Below, piece by piece: positions 1 to 10,779 of a stretch of 64,000 nucleotides of DNA. The stretch is from Candidatus Polarisedimenticolaceae bacterium (lineage in GTDB: Bacteria; Acidobacteriota; Polarisedimenticolia; Polarisedimenticolales; DASRJG01). The DNA lies in the NCBI GenBank assembly GCA_036376135.1, contig DASVAW010000153.1, positions 1 through 64,000 on the forward strand. Reading direction: 5' to 3'. The notes under the pieces are model-generated. The model had not been told where the DNA came from, did no database searches, and worked only from the letters and a program-made list of their open reading frames with translations. The number at the start of each line of letters is the position of its first letter. Position 1 is the stretch's first letter. The position numbers were made by a program, and so were the translations under genes.

Positions 1-412
1 GCTTGGGGGCGAGGCCCGCCGCGAGGCGAAGGAACGCGCGCCGTAGTTCCGCGAGGTCGACTTCGCGGGCGGCACCGTCGGACCCCGCCGTCGCGAGGGC
101 GGAGGGGTCGTCGGGCAGGGGCTGGATCATCCCCCGGGGCCCGCGCTCGCGAAGATGGTCGATGGCGGCGTTCACGGTGATCCTGTAGAGCCACGTGTCG
201 AAGCGCCGCTCGACGTCGAAGCGGCGGAGGACCTTCCAGAGCTTCAGGAAGACCGCCTGGGCGACGTCCCGGGCGTCCTCCGGGTCCCCGACGATCCGGC
301 GGGCGATCCGGACGACCCCATCGCGCCGGAGGAGGACGACCTCCTCGAACGCCTTGCGGTCGCCCCGAGCCGCCGCCCGGAGCCTGTCGACCAGTGCCGC
401 GTCGTCCCGCAT
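1..412 (-). CDS. ECF-type RNA polymerase sigma factor, partial (3' end outside window)
   Basis: The visible 137 residues are the start and middle of an extracytoplasmic-function sigma-70 factor. Sigma region 2 is clear: DPEDARDVAQAVFLKLW (about residues 43-59) and the core/-10 binding segment FDTWLYRITVNAAIDHLR (71-88). Region 4 would begin near ELRRAFLRL, where the window ends. The ATG at 412 is preceded by a weak GGAG. It is read away from lon across 134 bp that shows no clear promoter. No anti-sigma partner is visible, so its regulon is unknown. It is truncated by the window edge, not by mutation. Confidence 0.88.
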   Translation of the reverse strand, partial: MRDDAALVDRLRAAARGDRKAFEEVVLLRRDGVVRIARRIVGDPEDARDVAQAVFLKLWKVLRRFDVERRFDTWLYRITVNAAIDHLRERGPRGMIQPLPDDPSALATAGSDGAAREVDLAELRRAFLRLAAGLAPK

Positions 413-546
413 CGCTCCGACCGCCGCGGGGCGGCCGGACGGGACGCCGACGCCGGAGACCGACGCGTGGTACGCGCGGGCCGGGGGGCGCGTCTAGCCG
501 GAGGGAGAAAAACCCCGCGGACGAACGGCGAAGTGTAGCAGCGGCG

Positions 547-2966
<2,420 letters not shown>

Positions 2967-2970
<4 letters not shown>

Positions 2971-3416
2971 GCCGACTGGACCTCGATGGGAACCTCTTCG
3001 CCGCGACGGTTCGGGACCTTGGGGAACGAGATCCTCAGGAATCCGTCGGCGAGGACGGCCTCCGCCTTGTGGGTGTTGACCGGGGTCCCGAGCGGGATGA
3101 CCCGCCGGAACCGCCCGAATGCGCGCTCGGCGACGTGGAACCGCGGGGACTGCGGGGGCTGCGGACGCGGCTTCTCGCCGCGGACGATCACGTTTCCCGC
3201 GTGCGCGCTGACCTGCACGCGGTCCCCCGGGACGCCGGGAAGCTCGACGCGCACGAGCAGATGGTCCTCGGTCTCGACCACGTCCACGATCGGCGTCCAG
3301 GTGCCGGCGGCGGCGTCCTCCGGTTTCGAGCCGAGGTCGATGAGGTTGTCGAAGAGCCGGTTGATCTCGCTCTGGATCCGCGCGACCTCGAACAACGGGC
3401 CGAACGTGTTGCTCAT
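2967..3416 (-). CDS. Hsp20/alpha-crystallin small heat shock protein
   Basis: ATP-independent holdase of 149 aa that keeps unfolding proteins soluble. The alpha-crystallin domain spans about residues 40-140 (VDVVETEDHLLVRVELPGV, then the FRRVIPLGTPVN strand and GFLRISFPK). The last part contains a VPIEV tail like the IxI/V oligomerisation motif. The ATG at 3416 has a GGGAG ribosome-binding site. It lies 16 bp after nrdR and overlaps lon, so flippase-nrdR-hsp20-lon is probably one transcript. Confidence 0.95.
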
Positions 3417-3432
3417 CGCTTCTCCCGCCCCC

Positions 3433-3894
3433 TCAGGGCTTGCGCGTCTCGAGCAGGCCGCGCAACTCCGCCATGAACTCCTGGACGTCCTCGAACTGAC
3501 GGTACACCGAGGCGAACCGCACGTACGCCACCTTGTCCAGGTCGCGCAGCCGCTCCATGATCCGCTCGCCGATCCGGTTGGACTCGACCTCGCGATCCGC
3601 CGAGTCCGAGACCATCTGCTCGATCTCGTCGGCGATCGCCTGCAGCGCCTTCGCCGAGACCGGCCGTTTCTCGCAGGCGCGATGGAGACCGGCGAGCAGC
3701 TTCTGCCGCTCGAACGGCTCGCGGCGGCCGTCCTTCTTGATCACGAAGTACGGGATCTCCTCGACGCGCTCGTAGGAGGTGAAGCGCCGTCCGCACTGGA
3801 GACACTCGCGGCGCCGCCGGATCGAATCCCCCGCGCCGGTCTCCCGCGAGTCGACGACCTTGTCCTTCGTATGCCCGCAGAACGGACACTTCAC
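3433..3894 (-). CDS. nrdR: Transcriptional repressor NrdR (ribonucleotide reductase regulator)
   Basis: Zinc-ribbon/ATP-cone repressor of ribonucleotide reductase genes; 153 aa, the usual length. The N-terminal zinc ribbon is CPFC...CLQC (residues 3-6 and 31-34), followed by GRRFTSYERVE and the ATP-cone domain from YFVIKKDGRREPF onward. The start is GTG at 3894, which overlaps the stop of the upstream membrane-protein gene (GTGA). The start is fixed by the N-terminal CPFCG, which must follow it immediately. No ribonucleotide reductase gene is in the window. Confidence 0.97.
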   Translation of the reverse strand: MKCPFCGHTKDKVVDSRETGAGDSIRRRRECLQCGRRFTSYERVEEIPYFVIKKDGRREPFERQKLLAGLHRACEKRPVSAKALQAIADEIEQMVSDSADREVESNRIGERIMERLRDLDKVAYVRFASVYRQFEDVQEFMAELRGLLETRKP

Positions 3895-4925
3895 GACGCC
3901 ACCTCCGAGCCGGCGGGAGCGGAGCCGAGGGCGCGGACGTTGCGGGCGCCGTCGATCAGATCGCCCCAGGAAATGCGATCGGTGTGCAGGAGCACGGGAC
4001 CGAGCACGAGGATCGGGACCACGATCGCCAGGTGCATGAGCAGCCCGGCCGCGACGGCGATATCCGGCGGCACCCCGAACAGGACGGTCAGCCCCCACTT
4101 CATCGCACCGTGGTAGCCCCCGGCGCCGCCGGGGGTCGGTACCGCGACCCCGAGGGCGAGCAGCGGCAGCATCACGAGGATCGCGCCGAAGGGGACGTCG
4201 GCGCCGGCGGCGCGGACGCCGACCCACGTCCCCGCGGCGATCGTCAGCCACGCGAGCGCGCTGTGCGCCGAGGCGATCGCGAGGATGCGCGGGCTCCGGA
4301 GCGCGTCGGTTCCGCGGGCGAGCGACAGGAGCGCCCGCACCCCCCATCGGACGGGCCCCGGGAAGGCGATCAGGCGCCGCTCGACCCAGGTTCCTGCGGC
4401 GGAAAGGGTCATCAGGAGCACGATTCCCGCGGCGAGCACGCCGACGAGCGACCATGCGGTCGTCTTGACCGAGCCGGCGTGCGCGGCGGCCTCGCCGTGC
4501 AGCGGCGCGAGGAGCAGGCCGATCGCGGCGAGGACGACGATCGCGACGCCGTCCAGGAGACGGTCCGCGGCCACGGTCCCGAGACAGGGTCCCAGCGGGA
4601 GCTTCTCCCGGCTCGAGAGGAGCATCGGTCGCACCACCTCGCCGAGGCGCCCCGGAACCACCCACGAGACGAGGTAACCGACGACGACCGACGTGCCCAT
4701 CGGACGGAACGGCACGTCCTTGCGGACGGGCTCGAGCAGGTACCTCCATCGCCAGACCCGAAAGACGTTGTGACCCAGATTGAGGGCGGCGCCGAGCAGC
4801 AGGCCGCCGACCGACGCCCCGGCCAGGCCCGTCCCGACGGCTCGGAGATCGGTGTCGTGCAGGACCCAAACGAAGATCGCCGCCGCGAGCGCGAGGCCGA
4901 GCACGAACGACAGCACCTGTTTCAT
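3891..4925 (-). CDS. Flippase-like (LPG synthase N-terminal type / UPF0104) integral membrane protein
   Basis: Polytopic inner-membrane protein, 344 aa, with about 7-8 hydrophobic segments. The first is LSFVLGLALAAAIFVWVL (about 5-22). Family marks include a conserved RLGEVVRP (about 89-96) and GGAGGYHGAMKWG (about 275-287), typical of the lysylphosphatidylglycerol synthase transmembrane region (PF03706). Members move or modify lipids; the substrate here is unknown. The ATG at 4925 has no Shine-Dalgarno sequence but a promoter lies 9 nt upstream, so the mRNA may be leaderless. It overlaps nrdR by 4 nt. Confidence 0.88.
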   Translation of the reverse strand: MKQVLSFVLGLALAAAIFVWVLHDTDLRAVGTGLAGASVGGLLLGAALNLGHNVFRVWRWRYLLEPVRKDVPFRPMGTSVVVGYLVSWVVPGRLGEVVRPMLLSSREKLPLGPCLGTVAADRLLDGVAIVVLAAIGLLLAPLHGEAAAHAGSVKTTAWSLVGVLAAGIVLLMTLSAAGTWVERRLIAFPGPVRWGVRALLSLARGTDALRSPRILAIASAHSALAWLTIAAGTWVGVRAAGADVPFGAILVMLPLLALGVAVPTPGGAGGYHGAMKWGLTVLFGVPPDIAVAAGLLMHLAIVVPILVLGPVLLHTDRISWGDLIDGARNVRALGSAPAGSEVAS

Positions 4926-4934
4926 GAGAGCGCC

Positions 4935-4964
4935 AATGTAGGGTAGTTCCTCCGGCGGAATCAA
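4935..4964 (-). promoter_or_regulatory. Predicted sigma-70-type promoter for the flippase-nrdR-hsp20-lon unit
   Basis: TTGATT (-35, 4964-4959), an 18-bp spacer and TACATT (-10, 4940-4935). The predicted start of transcription is about 3 nt from the ATG at 4925, so this would give a nearly leaderless transcript. Confidence 0.55.
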
Positions 4965-5017
4965 CCGAGAACCCCGAATCTTCGGAGCGATGGGGGCGAT
5001 CTTCAGCGCGATGGGTC

Positions 5018-5665
5018 CTATTCGAGACCGAGAATCGCGAACGTTCGGCTGGTGCCGAGGACGTCGGCCCCGGATTCGACGGCCCGCAACGCCTGTTCGG
5101 CGTCCCGGATCCCTCCAGAGACCTTCAGAAGCAGCGTCGCCGGCAGCGCGGATCGGAGGGCCCGGATCCGTTCCGGAGCCAGCGCGCCTCCGTAGACTCC
5201 CGTGCCGGTCTTGAAGAAGGCCGCCCCCGACGGCCCGACCACCTCGCGGCCCACCCGCGCGAGGACGGGATCGTCGAACATCGCCGCCTCGACGATCGCC
5301 TTCACGGGAACCCCGGCCGCCCGAACGATCCCGGCCACGTAGTCGAGCGCCCGGGAAAACTCCCCCGCCCGGAGCCAACCCGCAGGGACGACGGCGTCCA
5401 CCTCTCCCGCCCCGTCATCGACGGCGCGCCTCGCCTCGATCGCGGCGAGCTCGGCCGTCGAGGCGGCCGCCGGGAAGTTCACGACGACGACCAGGAGCGT
5501 TCTCGACCCCCGAAGCGGCTCCCTCGCGACGACGGCCGCGCGGGGGAGGACGCACAGCCCACGGACGGCGTGCGAGGCGGCCCGGGCCGCTTCGGCGAGG
5601 ATCTCCGCGTGGGGGCGATCCGGCCCGAGCACCGCGTGATCGAATCGCGACGCCGTGAGGTTCAT
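5018..5665 (-). CDS. deoC: Deoxyribose-phosphate aldolase
   Basis: Class I aldolase that cleaves 2-deoxyribose-5-phosphate to glyceraldehyde-3-phosphate and acetaldehyde in deoxynucleoside catabolism; 215 aa, normal length. The Schiff-base lysine lies in FFKTGTG, the second active-site lysine in LLKVSGGIR, and the catalytic aspartate in GEVDAVVPAG. The ATG at 5665 overlaps the rqcH stop by 4 nt. No other deo genes are nearby, so the link to rqcH is probably only co-transcription. Confidence 0.95.
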   Translation of the reverse strand: MNLTASRFDHAVLGPDRPHAEILAEAARAASHAVRGLCVLPRAAVVAREPLRGSRTLLVVVVNFPAAASTAELAAIEARRAVDDGAGEVDAVVPAGWLRAGEFSRALDYVAGIVRAAGVPVKAIVEAAMFDDPVLARVGREVVGPSGAAFFKTGTGVYGGALAPERIRALRSALPATLLLKVSGGIRDAEQALRAVESGADVLGTSRTFAILGLE

Positions 5666-7410
5666 TCGAGGGCTCCCGGCGCGGCGGGGCGCACGCGCAC
5701 GACCTCCGATCGTTTCACGACCACCGTCCCCGGCGGCTGCCCCCGCGCGCGCCGCACGTGTTTTCGCCGCGTCCACGTCACGTCGACGGCCCCGTGGCCG
5801 CGCGCATCGCTGAACCAGGCCGCGGCCGCGGCGGCCTCCTCGAGGGTCGCGCGCGGCGGCCGGGAGGCCCGGTCGGGGTTGCGAATCACCACGTGTGCCC
5901 CCGGGACCCCGAGAGCGTGGAGCCAGAAGTCGTCCGGGCCCGCGACCTTGAACGTCAGGCGGTCGTTGTCCCGGCCGGTTCGACCGACGAGGAAGGTCCA
6001 CCCGTCGGTCGAGGTCGCCAGGCGCACCCCTTCGACCCGGGGGAGCGCCGCCGATCGCGCCGCGCGCTGCACGCGCGTGCCGGCCCTCAGGCCGACCGCG
6101 ACGCCGATTTCGGAGAGCGACTGCGTGAGCCGCCGCTCCTCCGCCGCGGCGTCGCTCGCCACGCTCTCGCCGATCTCCTCGAGGCGCGCGCGGCGACGCG
6201 CGAGGCTCTCGAGGCGGCCGCGCGCTCCTTCCAGGCCGCGCCGCGCGCGTCGGTGGCGTCGGAAGCAATCCTCGGCGACCGCGGGGAGCGACACGCCGGC
6301 GGGAGCGGGGAACGTGATCTCCCCGCCCGCGGCGTCGTACGGGTCCGGGACGGTTACGACGCCGTCGCAGCGACGCGCCTCCCGGAGGCCGGCGAGCAAC
6401 GCCTCCCCACGACGGCGCCAGAGGTCCGGGTCCTCGAACCCGGCGAGGTCCTCCTGGGCCCGATGCTCGGCGTCCCACGCCCGGCGGCGCTCCGCGCGGA
6501 GGATCGCGCGCAGCGACTCCACACGCGCGGCGAGCGCGAGTCCGCGCTCGACCGCCTCGTGCCAGAGCCCGGCAGTCGCGGCCGGATCGTCGCGCCGCGT
6601 TGACGCCGCGGGGCCGGCGCCCTCGGGGGACCACGGCAGCAGCCGGAAACGGGACGGGTCGAGGGGGCCTCGCTCGGCGGCCTCCAGCGGATCCTCGTCC
6701 CCTTCGATCACCGGGTCGAGGGATCCCTCCTCGAGCCCACGAAGACGTCGCTCGAGCACGCGGCCCGGCGTCTCCCCCGCAGCCGCCGACTCCTGGAGGA
6801 CGAGCGTGGCGCCCGCCGTGCCGATGCCGAACCAGTGCCGGCGGAGCGCCTCGAGCGGCGGTTCCCCGGCCGCGACGAGGGCCTCGAATCGCGCGTCGAT
6901 CTCCGAGGCGGCCATCCCGAACGGGGAGGCCGTGCCGGGGGGAAGCGACGGCGGCGACCACCGCGCGCCGGGGCGCACCCGCTCCGCCGAGCGCTTCGGC
7001 TGGTGCGCCGAAGCGGCCACCGTGCCGTCGGCGTGGAGGAGGACGAGATTGGCGCCGTGGGTCGCGAGCTCGGCGATGAGTCGCACGCCTCCACCGAACT
7101 GCAGGGCGACGACGCGGTCCCGGCCGACGAGCCGAGCGCTCTCGAGCACGAGCCCTTCGAGCTCACGCCGACACGCCCCCCCGAACGGAGACGGCGACCA
7201 CGGCGCGCCGTCGTGCCGCCGAGCGGGCCGACCGATCCACGGAAGCTCGGGACGCAGCGAGACGGCGACCGAACGGGGGCGACCGTCGGTTCCGTTTACG
7301 AAGACGAGTCGGGTCCGGGTCGCCGATTCCTCCCGGTACGACTCGAGCCTCGCCCCGGCCAGGGCGGCGTCGAGCGCGGGAACGACACGGAGAAGAACCA
7401 GCAGGTCCAC
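5662..7410 (-). CDS. rqcH: NFACT family protein RqcH (Rqc2 homologue)
   Basis: Ribosome-quality-control factor that binds stalled 50S-peptidyl-tRNA complexes and recruits tRNA-Ala to add alanine tails. 582 aa: NFACT-N domain (1-about 250), helix-hairpin/coiled-coil middle (about 280-440) and the NFACT-R RNA-binding domain near 450-560 (DFWLHALGVPGAHVVIR). The Asp-Arg pair shown to be needed for tailing in Bacillus RqcH is present at about 98-99 (VGRDRVVALQF), so I predict an active protein. The start is GTG at 7410, without a clear ribosome-binding site and just after the carD terminator, so the exact start is uncertain. Confidence 0.9.
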   Translation of the reverse strand: MDLLVLLRVVPALDAALAGARLESYREESATRTRLVFVNGTDGRPRSVAVSLRPELPWIGRPARRHDGAPWSPSPFGGACRRELEGLVLESARLVGRDRVVALQFGGGVRLIAELATHGANLVLLHADGTVAASAHQPKRSAERVRPGARWSPPSLPPGTASPFGMAASEIDARFEALVAAGEPPLEALRRHWFGIGTAGATLVLQESAAAGETPGRVLERRLRGLEEGSLDPVIEGDEDPLEAAERGPLDPSRFRLLPWSPEGAGPAASTRRDDPAATAGLWHEAVERGLALAARVESLRAILRAERRRAWDAEHRAQEDLAGFEDPDLWRRRGEALLAGLREARRCDGVVTVPDPYDAAGGEITFPAPAGVSLPAVAEDCFRRHRRARRGLEGARGRLESLARRRARLEEIGESVASDAAAEERRLTQSLSEIGVAVGLRAGTRVQRAARSAALPRVEGVRLATSTDGWTFLVGRTGRDNDRLTFKVAGPDDFWLHALGVPGAHVVIRNPDRASRPPRATLEEAAAAAAWFSDARGHGAVDVTWTRRKHVRRARGQPPGTVVVKRSEVVRVRPAAPGALE

Positions 7411-7429
7411 GACGGAGTACCCGGAGATG

Positions 7430-7456
7430 AAAACGGCCCGGCGCGAGCCGGGCCGT
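7430..7456 (-). terminator. Intrinsic terminator after carD
   Basis: A 9-bp GC stem (7433-7441 with 7448-7456) and a 6-nt loop are followed on the minus strand by UUUU. It lies between the carD stop (7487) and the rqcH start (7410). It is the only classical stem plus U-run terminator I found in the window. Confidence 0.85.
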
Positions 7457-7486
7457 CGAGAGTCCGCATCCCGGGCGGGGCCGAGG

Positions 7487-8002
7487 TCAGTGCTCGACCT
7501 TGACCTTCGCGCCCTTGAGCGAGTCCGCGATGGACGCGTCGATCTCGCCTTCGACCTTCTCGGTCGTCTTGTTCGAGGCCTCGGCGAGCTCCGAGACGAG
7601 GAGGAACCGAGCCCGGTCGAGCATCTTGCGCTCGCGGTAGGACAGCGGCTTCACCTCGGCGAGCATCGTGAGGCTCTTGAGCACCTCGGCGACGGCGCGG
7701 ATGTCCCCCGTGCGCATCTTCTCCGAGTTCGCCTGGAAGCGACCCTTCCAATCGTCGTAGGTCGCGACCTCGCCGTTACGGAGGACTTCCATCACCTTGT
7801 TGATCTCGCGCTTGGTCAGGACCTTGCGCAGCCCCACGGCGGCGGTGTTGCCGACGGGGACCATCACCGTGCTGTCCGTCGAGAGGATGCGGAGGCAGTA
7901 GAACGACGCCACGGTCTCGCCGATGGTCTTGTTGGTCACCTGCTCGATCACACCCACGCCGTGATTCGGGTAGACGACCTTGTCTCCGACCTTGAAGTCC
8001 AA
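7487..8002 (-). CDS. carD: CarD family transcriptional regulator
   Basis: Binds the RNA polymerase beta subunit and stabilises open complexes, mainly at rRNA promoters; 171 aa. The N-terminal RNAP-interaction (Tudor-like) domain starts DFKVGDKVVYPNHGVG (2-17), and the helical DNA-binding region follows (about 65-160, including LSYRERKMLDRARFLL). The start is TTG at 8002: GGGAGG lies 5 nt upstream and no ATG or GTG fits. It has its own promoter and terminator, so it is a single-gene unit. Confidence 0.93.
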   Translation of the reverse strand: MDFKVGDKVVYPNHGVGVIEQVTNKTIGETVASFYCLRILSTDSTVMVPVGNTAAVGLRKVLTKREINKVMEVLRNGEVATYDDWKGRFQANSEKMRTGDIRAVAEVLKSLTMLAEVKPLSYRERKMLDRARFLLVSELAEASNKTTEKVEGEIDASIADSLKGAKVKVEH

Positions 8003-8012
8003 TCAGTCCTCC

Positions 8013-8048
8013 CGACTCCGCCTTGGGGATTTCAGCCGGACGGAGTCG
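8013..8048 (-). promoter_or_regulatory. carD: Hairpin at the 5' end of the carD mRNA
   Basis: Inverted repeat CGACTCCG/CGGAGTCG (8013-8020 and 8041-8048), 8 bp with a 20-nt loop. It starts at about the predicted transcription start and ends just before the GGGAGG of carD. It could stabilise the mRNA or modulate ribosome access. Confidence 0.5.
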
Positions 8049-8052
8049 AGGA

Positions 8053-8082
8053 ATTATACAGCGAAAACGATGGAAACCGCAA
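8053..8082 (-). promoter_or_regulatory. carD: carD promoter
   Basis: TTGCGG (-35), an 18-bp spacer and a perfect TATAAT (-10, 8058-8053). This is the best -10 in the window. The predicted leader is about 44 nt. Confidence 0.75.
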
Positions 8083-8133
8083 GAACTGAAGGCTTTAGCG
8101 TCTGCCGGGGGGATCGGGTAGGGGGCGTCCCGC

Positions 8134-8163
8134 TTGACGATTTCGTTCGGCGGGAACTACTCT
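8134..8163 (+). promoter_or_regulatory. tRNA-Leu promoter
   Basis: TTGACG, an 18-bp spacer and TACTCT. The predicted start of transcription is about 8 nt before the mature tRNA 5' end. Confidence 0.65.
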
Positions 8164-8177
8164 CGCGCGCTCCCGCC

Positions 8178-8264
8178 GCCGGAGTGGCGGAATGGCAGAC
8201 GCAGGGGACTCAAAATCCCCCGAGGCCTAGCTTCGTGTGGGTTCAAGTCCCACCTCCGGCACCA
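8178..8264 (+). tRNA. tRNA-Leu (anticodon CAA)
   Basis: 87 nt including an encoded CCA. The acceptor arms GCCGGAG/CTCCGGC pair perfectly. The anticodon stem is GGGGA/TCCCC around loop CTCAAAA, giving anticodon CAA. A long class II variable arm and the T-loop sequence GTTCAAG are present. It reads UUG codons. Confidence 0.97.
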
Positions 8265-8450
8265 ACCGTAACTCCAACACTCCGCGGCGCGATGCGCGCA
8301 CGATCGCGGGCGCGTCGAGCTCGCGAGCCGCGTGGCCGCGTGGCCGCGCCAGCTTCCAATAGTGCAACGATCGCCGGAGGCAGGGCGCGTCGCCCGCGTC
8401 CGCTCCATTCACCGTGAGGGGTTTCGGTCCCGACCCGAGCACCAAATCCC

Positions 8451-8479
8451 TCCACAGCGCCGCAATTGCGAGGTATAAC
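8451..8479 (+). promoter_or_regulatory. Predicted promoter of the M3 oligopeptidase gene
   Basis: TCCACA, a 17-bp spacer and TATAAC (8474-8479), about 70 nt before the start codon. The rest of the 287-bp gap between tRNA-Leu and this gene shows nothing else I can support. Confidence 0.45.
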
Positions 8480-8551
8480 CGCCGACCCGTTGCCGAAGCA
8501 CCTGCGGGAACCTAACGTGACGACACCTCGGAACGGCCCCACGGAAGGACG

Positions 8552-10372
8552 ATGATGAACGACTCCCCCGGCGCCGTCGCGGAGCGCGCCGCCAGACCCG
8601 CCGAGACTTGGAACCTCGACGATATCTATCCGTCCGAAGGTGCCTATCAGACCGACCGGGACGCATTCGCGGCCGCCCTCGGCGGACTGGAGAGCTGGCG
8701 CGGGCGCCTGAACGAGTCCCCGGCGATCCTCGCCGACGCGCTCGACGCGATCACCGCCGAGACGCGCCGCTACTACCGCCTGCAGGCCTGGGCCGGGATG
8801 CGTGCCGACGAGGACGTGCGACAGGCCGCCCGCCAGGCGGTCCGCGCCGAGCTCGACATGCTCGGAACGGAATTCGCGCGTCACACGTCGTGGCTCCGTC
8901 CGGAGCTGCTCGCCCTGCCGGAAGGCACGATCCCGGGCGCGCTCGCCTCCGAGCCGAGGCTCGAGCCGTACCGGCAGTTCCTCCGCAACCTCGACCGCCA
9001 GCGCCCGCACGTGCTCGGGCCGAGCGAGGAACGGATCGTCGCGGAAGCGGGGTTGCTGCTCGGCGGGCCGGGAACGCTCCACGGGGTCCTCCTCAACGCC
9101 GAGATCCCCCGCCCCGAGTTCACCTCCGCGAGCGGGGAGACCGCGCCGCTTTCTCCCGCGAACTTCGCGCGTTGGCGGACGTCGTCCGACCGCGACGAGC
9201 GCAAGCGGCTCTTCGAGGCCTATTACGGCAGCTACCTCCCCTTCCGGGAGACCGTCGGCGCCACGCTTTTCGAGTGCCTCAAGGGCCACGTCTTCCGCGC
9301 GCGGGTCCGGCGGTATCCCTCGGCGGTCGAGGCGGCGCTGGACGGCGACCGGGTTCCGAAGTCGGTGTACACGAACCTGATCGCCCGCGTGCGCGAGCAC
9401 CTTCCGATCCTCCACCGCTACTACGCCGTGCGGGCGCGGGCGCTGGGGGTCGGGGAGCTGGCCTACCACGACCTCCACTGTCCCATCGTCACCGGCTCCG
9501 ACCGCAGATTCGGCGTTGCCGAGGCCGCGCGCGTGGTCCGCGAGGCGATGGCGCCGCTGGGCCGAGAATACGGGACCGCGCTCGCCCGCGCGTTCGAGGA
9601 GCGCTGGATCGACTGGCACCCGTCGCCGGGGAAACGCTCCGGAGCCTATGCCAACGGCTCCGCCTACGACGCCCACCCGTACATGCTGCTGAACTTCAAC
9701 GGGGACTTCGACGCGGTCTCCACGCTCGCCCACGAAGCCGGCCACGCGATGCACTCGTACTTCAGCAACCGCACGCAACCGTTCGCGAGCGCGGATTACT
9801 CCATCTTCGTGGCGGAGGTCGCGTCGACCTTCAACGAGGCCCTGCTGCACGAGGCGATGGAGCGCCGCGCGGAAGGCCCTCGGGAAAAGGCGTACCTCAT
9901 CGCGAGCTGGATCGACCAGATCCGTGCGACGCTGTTCCGGCAGACCTTCTTCGCCGAGTTCGAGCTCGTGATCCACGAGCGGGCCGAGCGCGGCGAGGCG
10001 CTCACCGGGGAGGCCCTCGCCGAGCTCTACCTCGCGTTGTTCTGGGAACACCAGGGGCACGACGTCGGCGCCTGCCGGGTGGACGACCTCTACGGCATCG
10101 AGTGGGCCGCCGTCCCGCACTTCTATTACGACTTCTACGTCTACCAGTACGCGACCGGGATCGTCGCGGCGACGAGCCTCGCCGCCGACGTCCTGTCGGG
10201 GGCTCCCGGCGCCCGCGACCGCTACCTCGCCTTTCTCGGGTCGGGGGGCTCGGACTATCCGCTCGAGCTGCTCCGCCGCGCGGGGGTGGACCTCGAGAGC
10301 CCGGAGCCGTTCACGGCCACCTTCCGGGAGCTCGAACGGCGGATCGTCGAGTTGGAGGCGCTCGTCGGCTGA
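8552..10372 (+). CDS. pepF: Oligoendopeptidase F family M3 metallopeptidase
   Basis: Cytosolic zinc peptidase that trims oligopeptides; 606 aa, typical for PepF. It has the N-terminal helical OligoF-type domain and the HExxH zinc motif in TLAHEAGHAMHSYF (near residue 395), with the downstream glutamate region FVAEVASTFNEALLHE. There is no signal peptide. Two adjacent ATGs (8552, 8555) follow GGAAGGA; spacing slightly favours the second. It is convergent with the DUF2752 gene, with an 8-bp gap and no terminator. Confidence 0.95.
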   Translation: MMNDSPGAVAERAARPAETWNLDDIYPSEGAYQTDRDAFAAALGGLESWRGRLNESPAILADALDAITAETRRYYRLQAWAGMRADEDVRQAARQAVRAELDMLGTEFARHTSWLRPELLALPEGTIPGALASEPRLEPYRQFLRNLDRQRPHVLGPSEERIVAEAGLLLGGPGTLHGVLLNAEIPRPEFTSASGETAPLSPANFARWRTSSDRDERKRLFEAYYGSYLPFRETVGATLFECLKGHVFRARVRRYPSAVEAALDGDRVPKSVYTNLIARVREHLPILHRYYAVRARALGVGELAYHDLHCPIVTGSDRRFGVAEAARVVREAMAPLGREYGTALARAFEERWIDWHPSPGKRSGAYANGSAYDAHPYMLLNFNGDFDAVSTLAHEAGHAMHSYFSNRTQPFASADYSIFVAEVASTFNEALLHEAMERRAEGPREKAYLIASWIDQIRATLFRQTFFAEFELVIHERAERGEALTGEALAELYLALFWEHQGHDVGACRVDDLYGIEWAAVPHFYYDFYVYQYATGIVAATSLAADVLSGAPGARDRYLAFLGSGGSDYPLELLRRAGVDLESPEPFTATFRELERRIVELEALVG

Positions 10373-10380
10373 GCCTCCCG

Positions 10381-10779
10381 TCACGCGGGACCGAACACCA
10401 CCCATGCCCACGCCGCGAGGATCGCGACGGCGACCGCGACGCGCGCCCGCGGGGAGATCGCCGTGAGACGCGGCACGTTCCCCCCGAAGGCGACCCAGAT
10501 CGGAGCGGCCAGCCCGAACGCGACGAAGGCGATCGCCGCCACGGCCACCAGGGGATTGAGGGCGACGGCACCAAACACGTCGCCGCGCGCGAGGGCGACG
10601 ATCGCCCTCGTCCCCCCGCAGGTCAGGCACGGAATCCCGGTCCAGCGGCGCAGCGGGCACGCGGGAACCGCACCGGCGATCGCCGGCGCCAGCGGGAGCG
10701 CCGCGAGCACCATCGAAGAGGCCGCGAACCACCACCACGCCAGCACGCGCGGGGACCGCGCCGCCGTCGGCGGCGTCAC
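10381..10779 (-). CDS. DUF2752 domain-containing membrane protein
   Basis: 132-aa inner-membrane protein with three or four hydrophobic segments. The family signature CPLRRWTGIPCLTCGGTRA (about 39-57) contains the conserved cysteines. The function of DUF2752 is unknown. The start is GTG at 10779, which overlaps the YIP1-gene stop (GTGA). It is the last gene of a four-gene operon read from 13869. Confidence 0.85.
   Translation of the reverse strand: MTPPTAARSPRVLAWWWFAASSMVLAALPLAPAIAGAVPACPLRRWTGIPCLTCGGTRAIVALARGDVFGAVALNPLVAVAAIAFVAFGLAAPIWVAFGGNVPRLTAISPRARVAVAVAILAAWAWVVFGPA

Noticed and set aside
8418-8444. Possible second tRNA 3' end or att-like copy ending GAGCACCA
   Set aside because: Only 19 of 27 bases match the tRNA-Leu 3' end, the T-arm does not pair, and no matching acceptor strand lies upstream.
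8157-8445. Minus-strand short open reading frames of 72-83 codons
   Set aside because: Parts are the reverse of tRNA-Leu (giving the well-known spurious VGLEPTRS-type peptide); no ribosome-binding site and no coding pattern.
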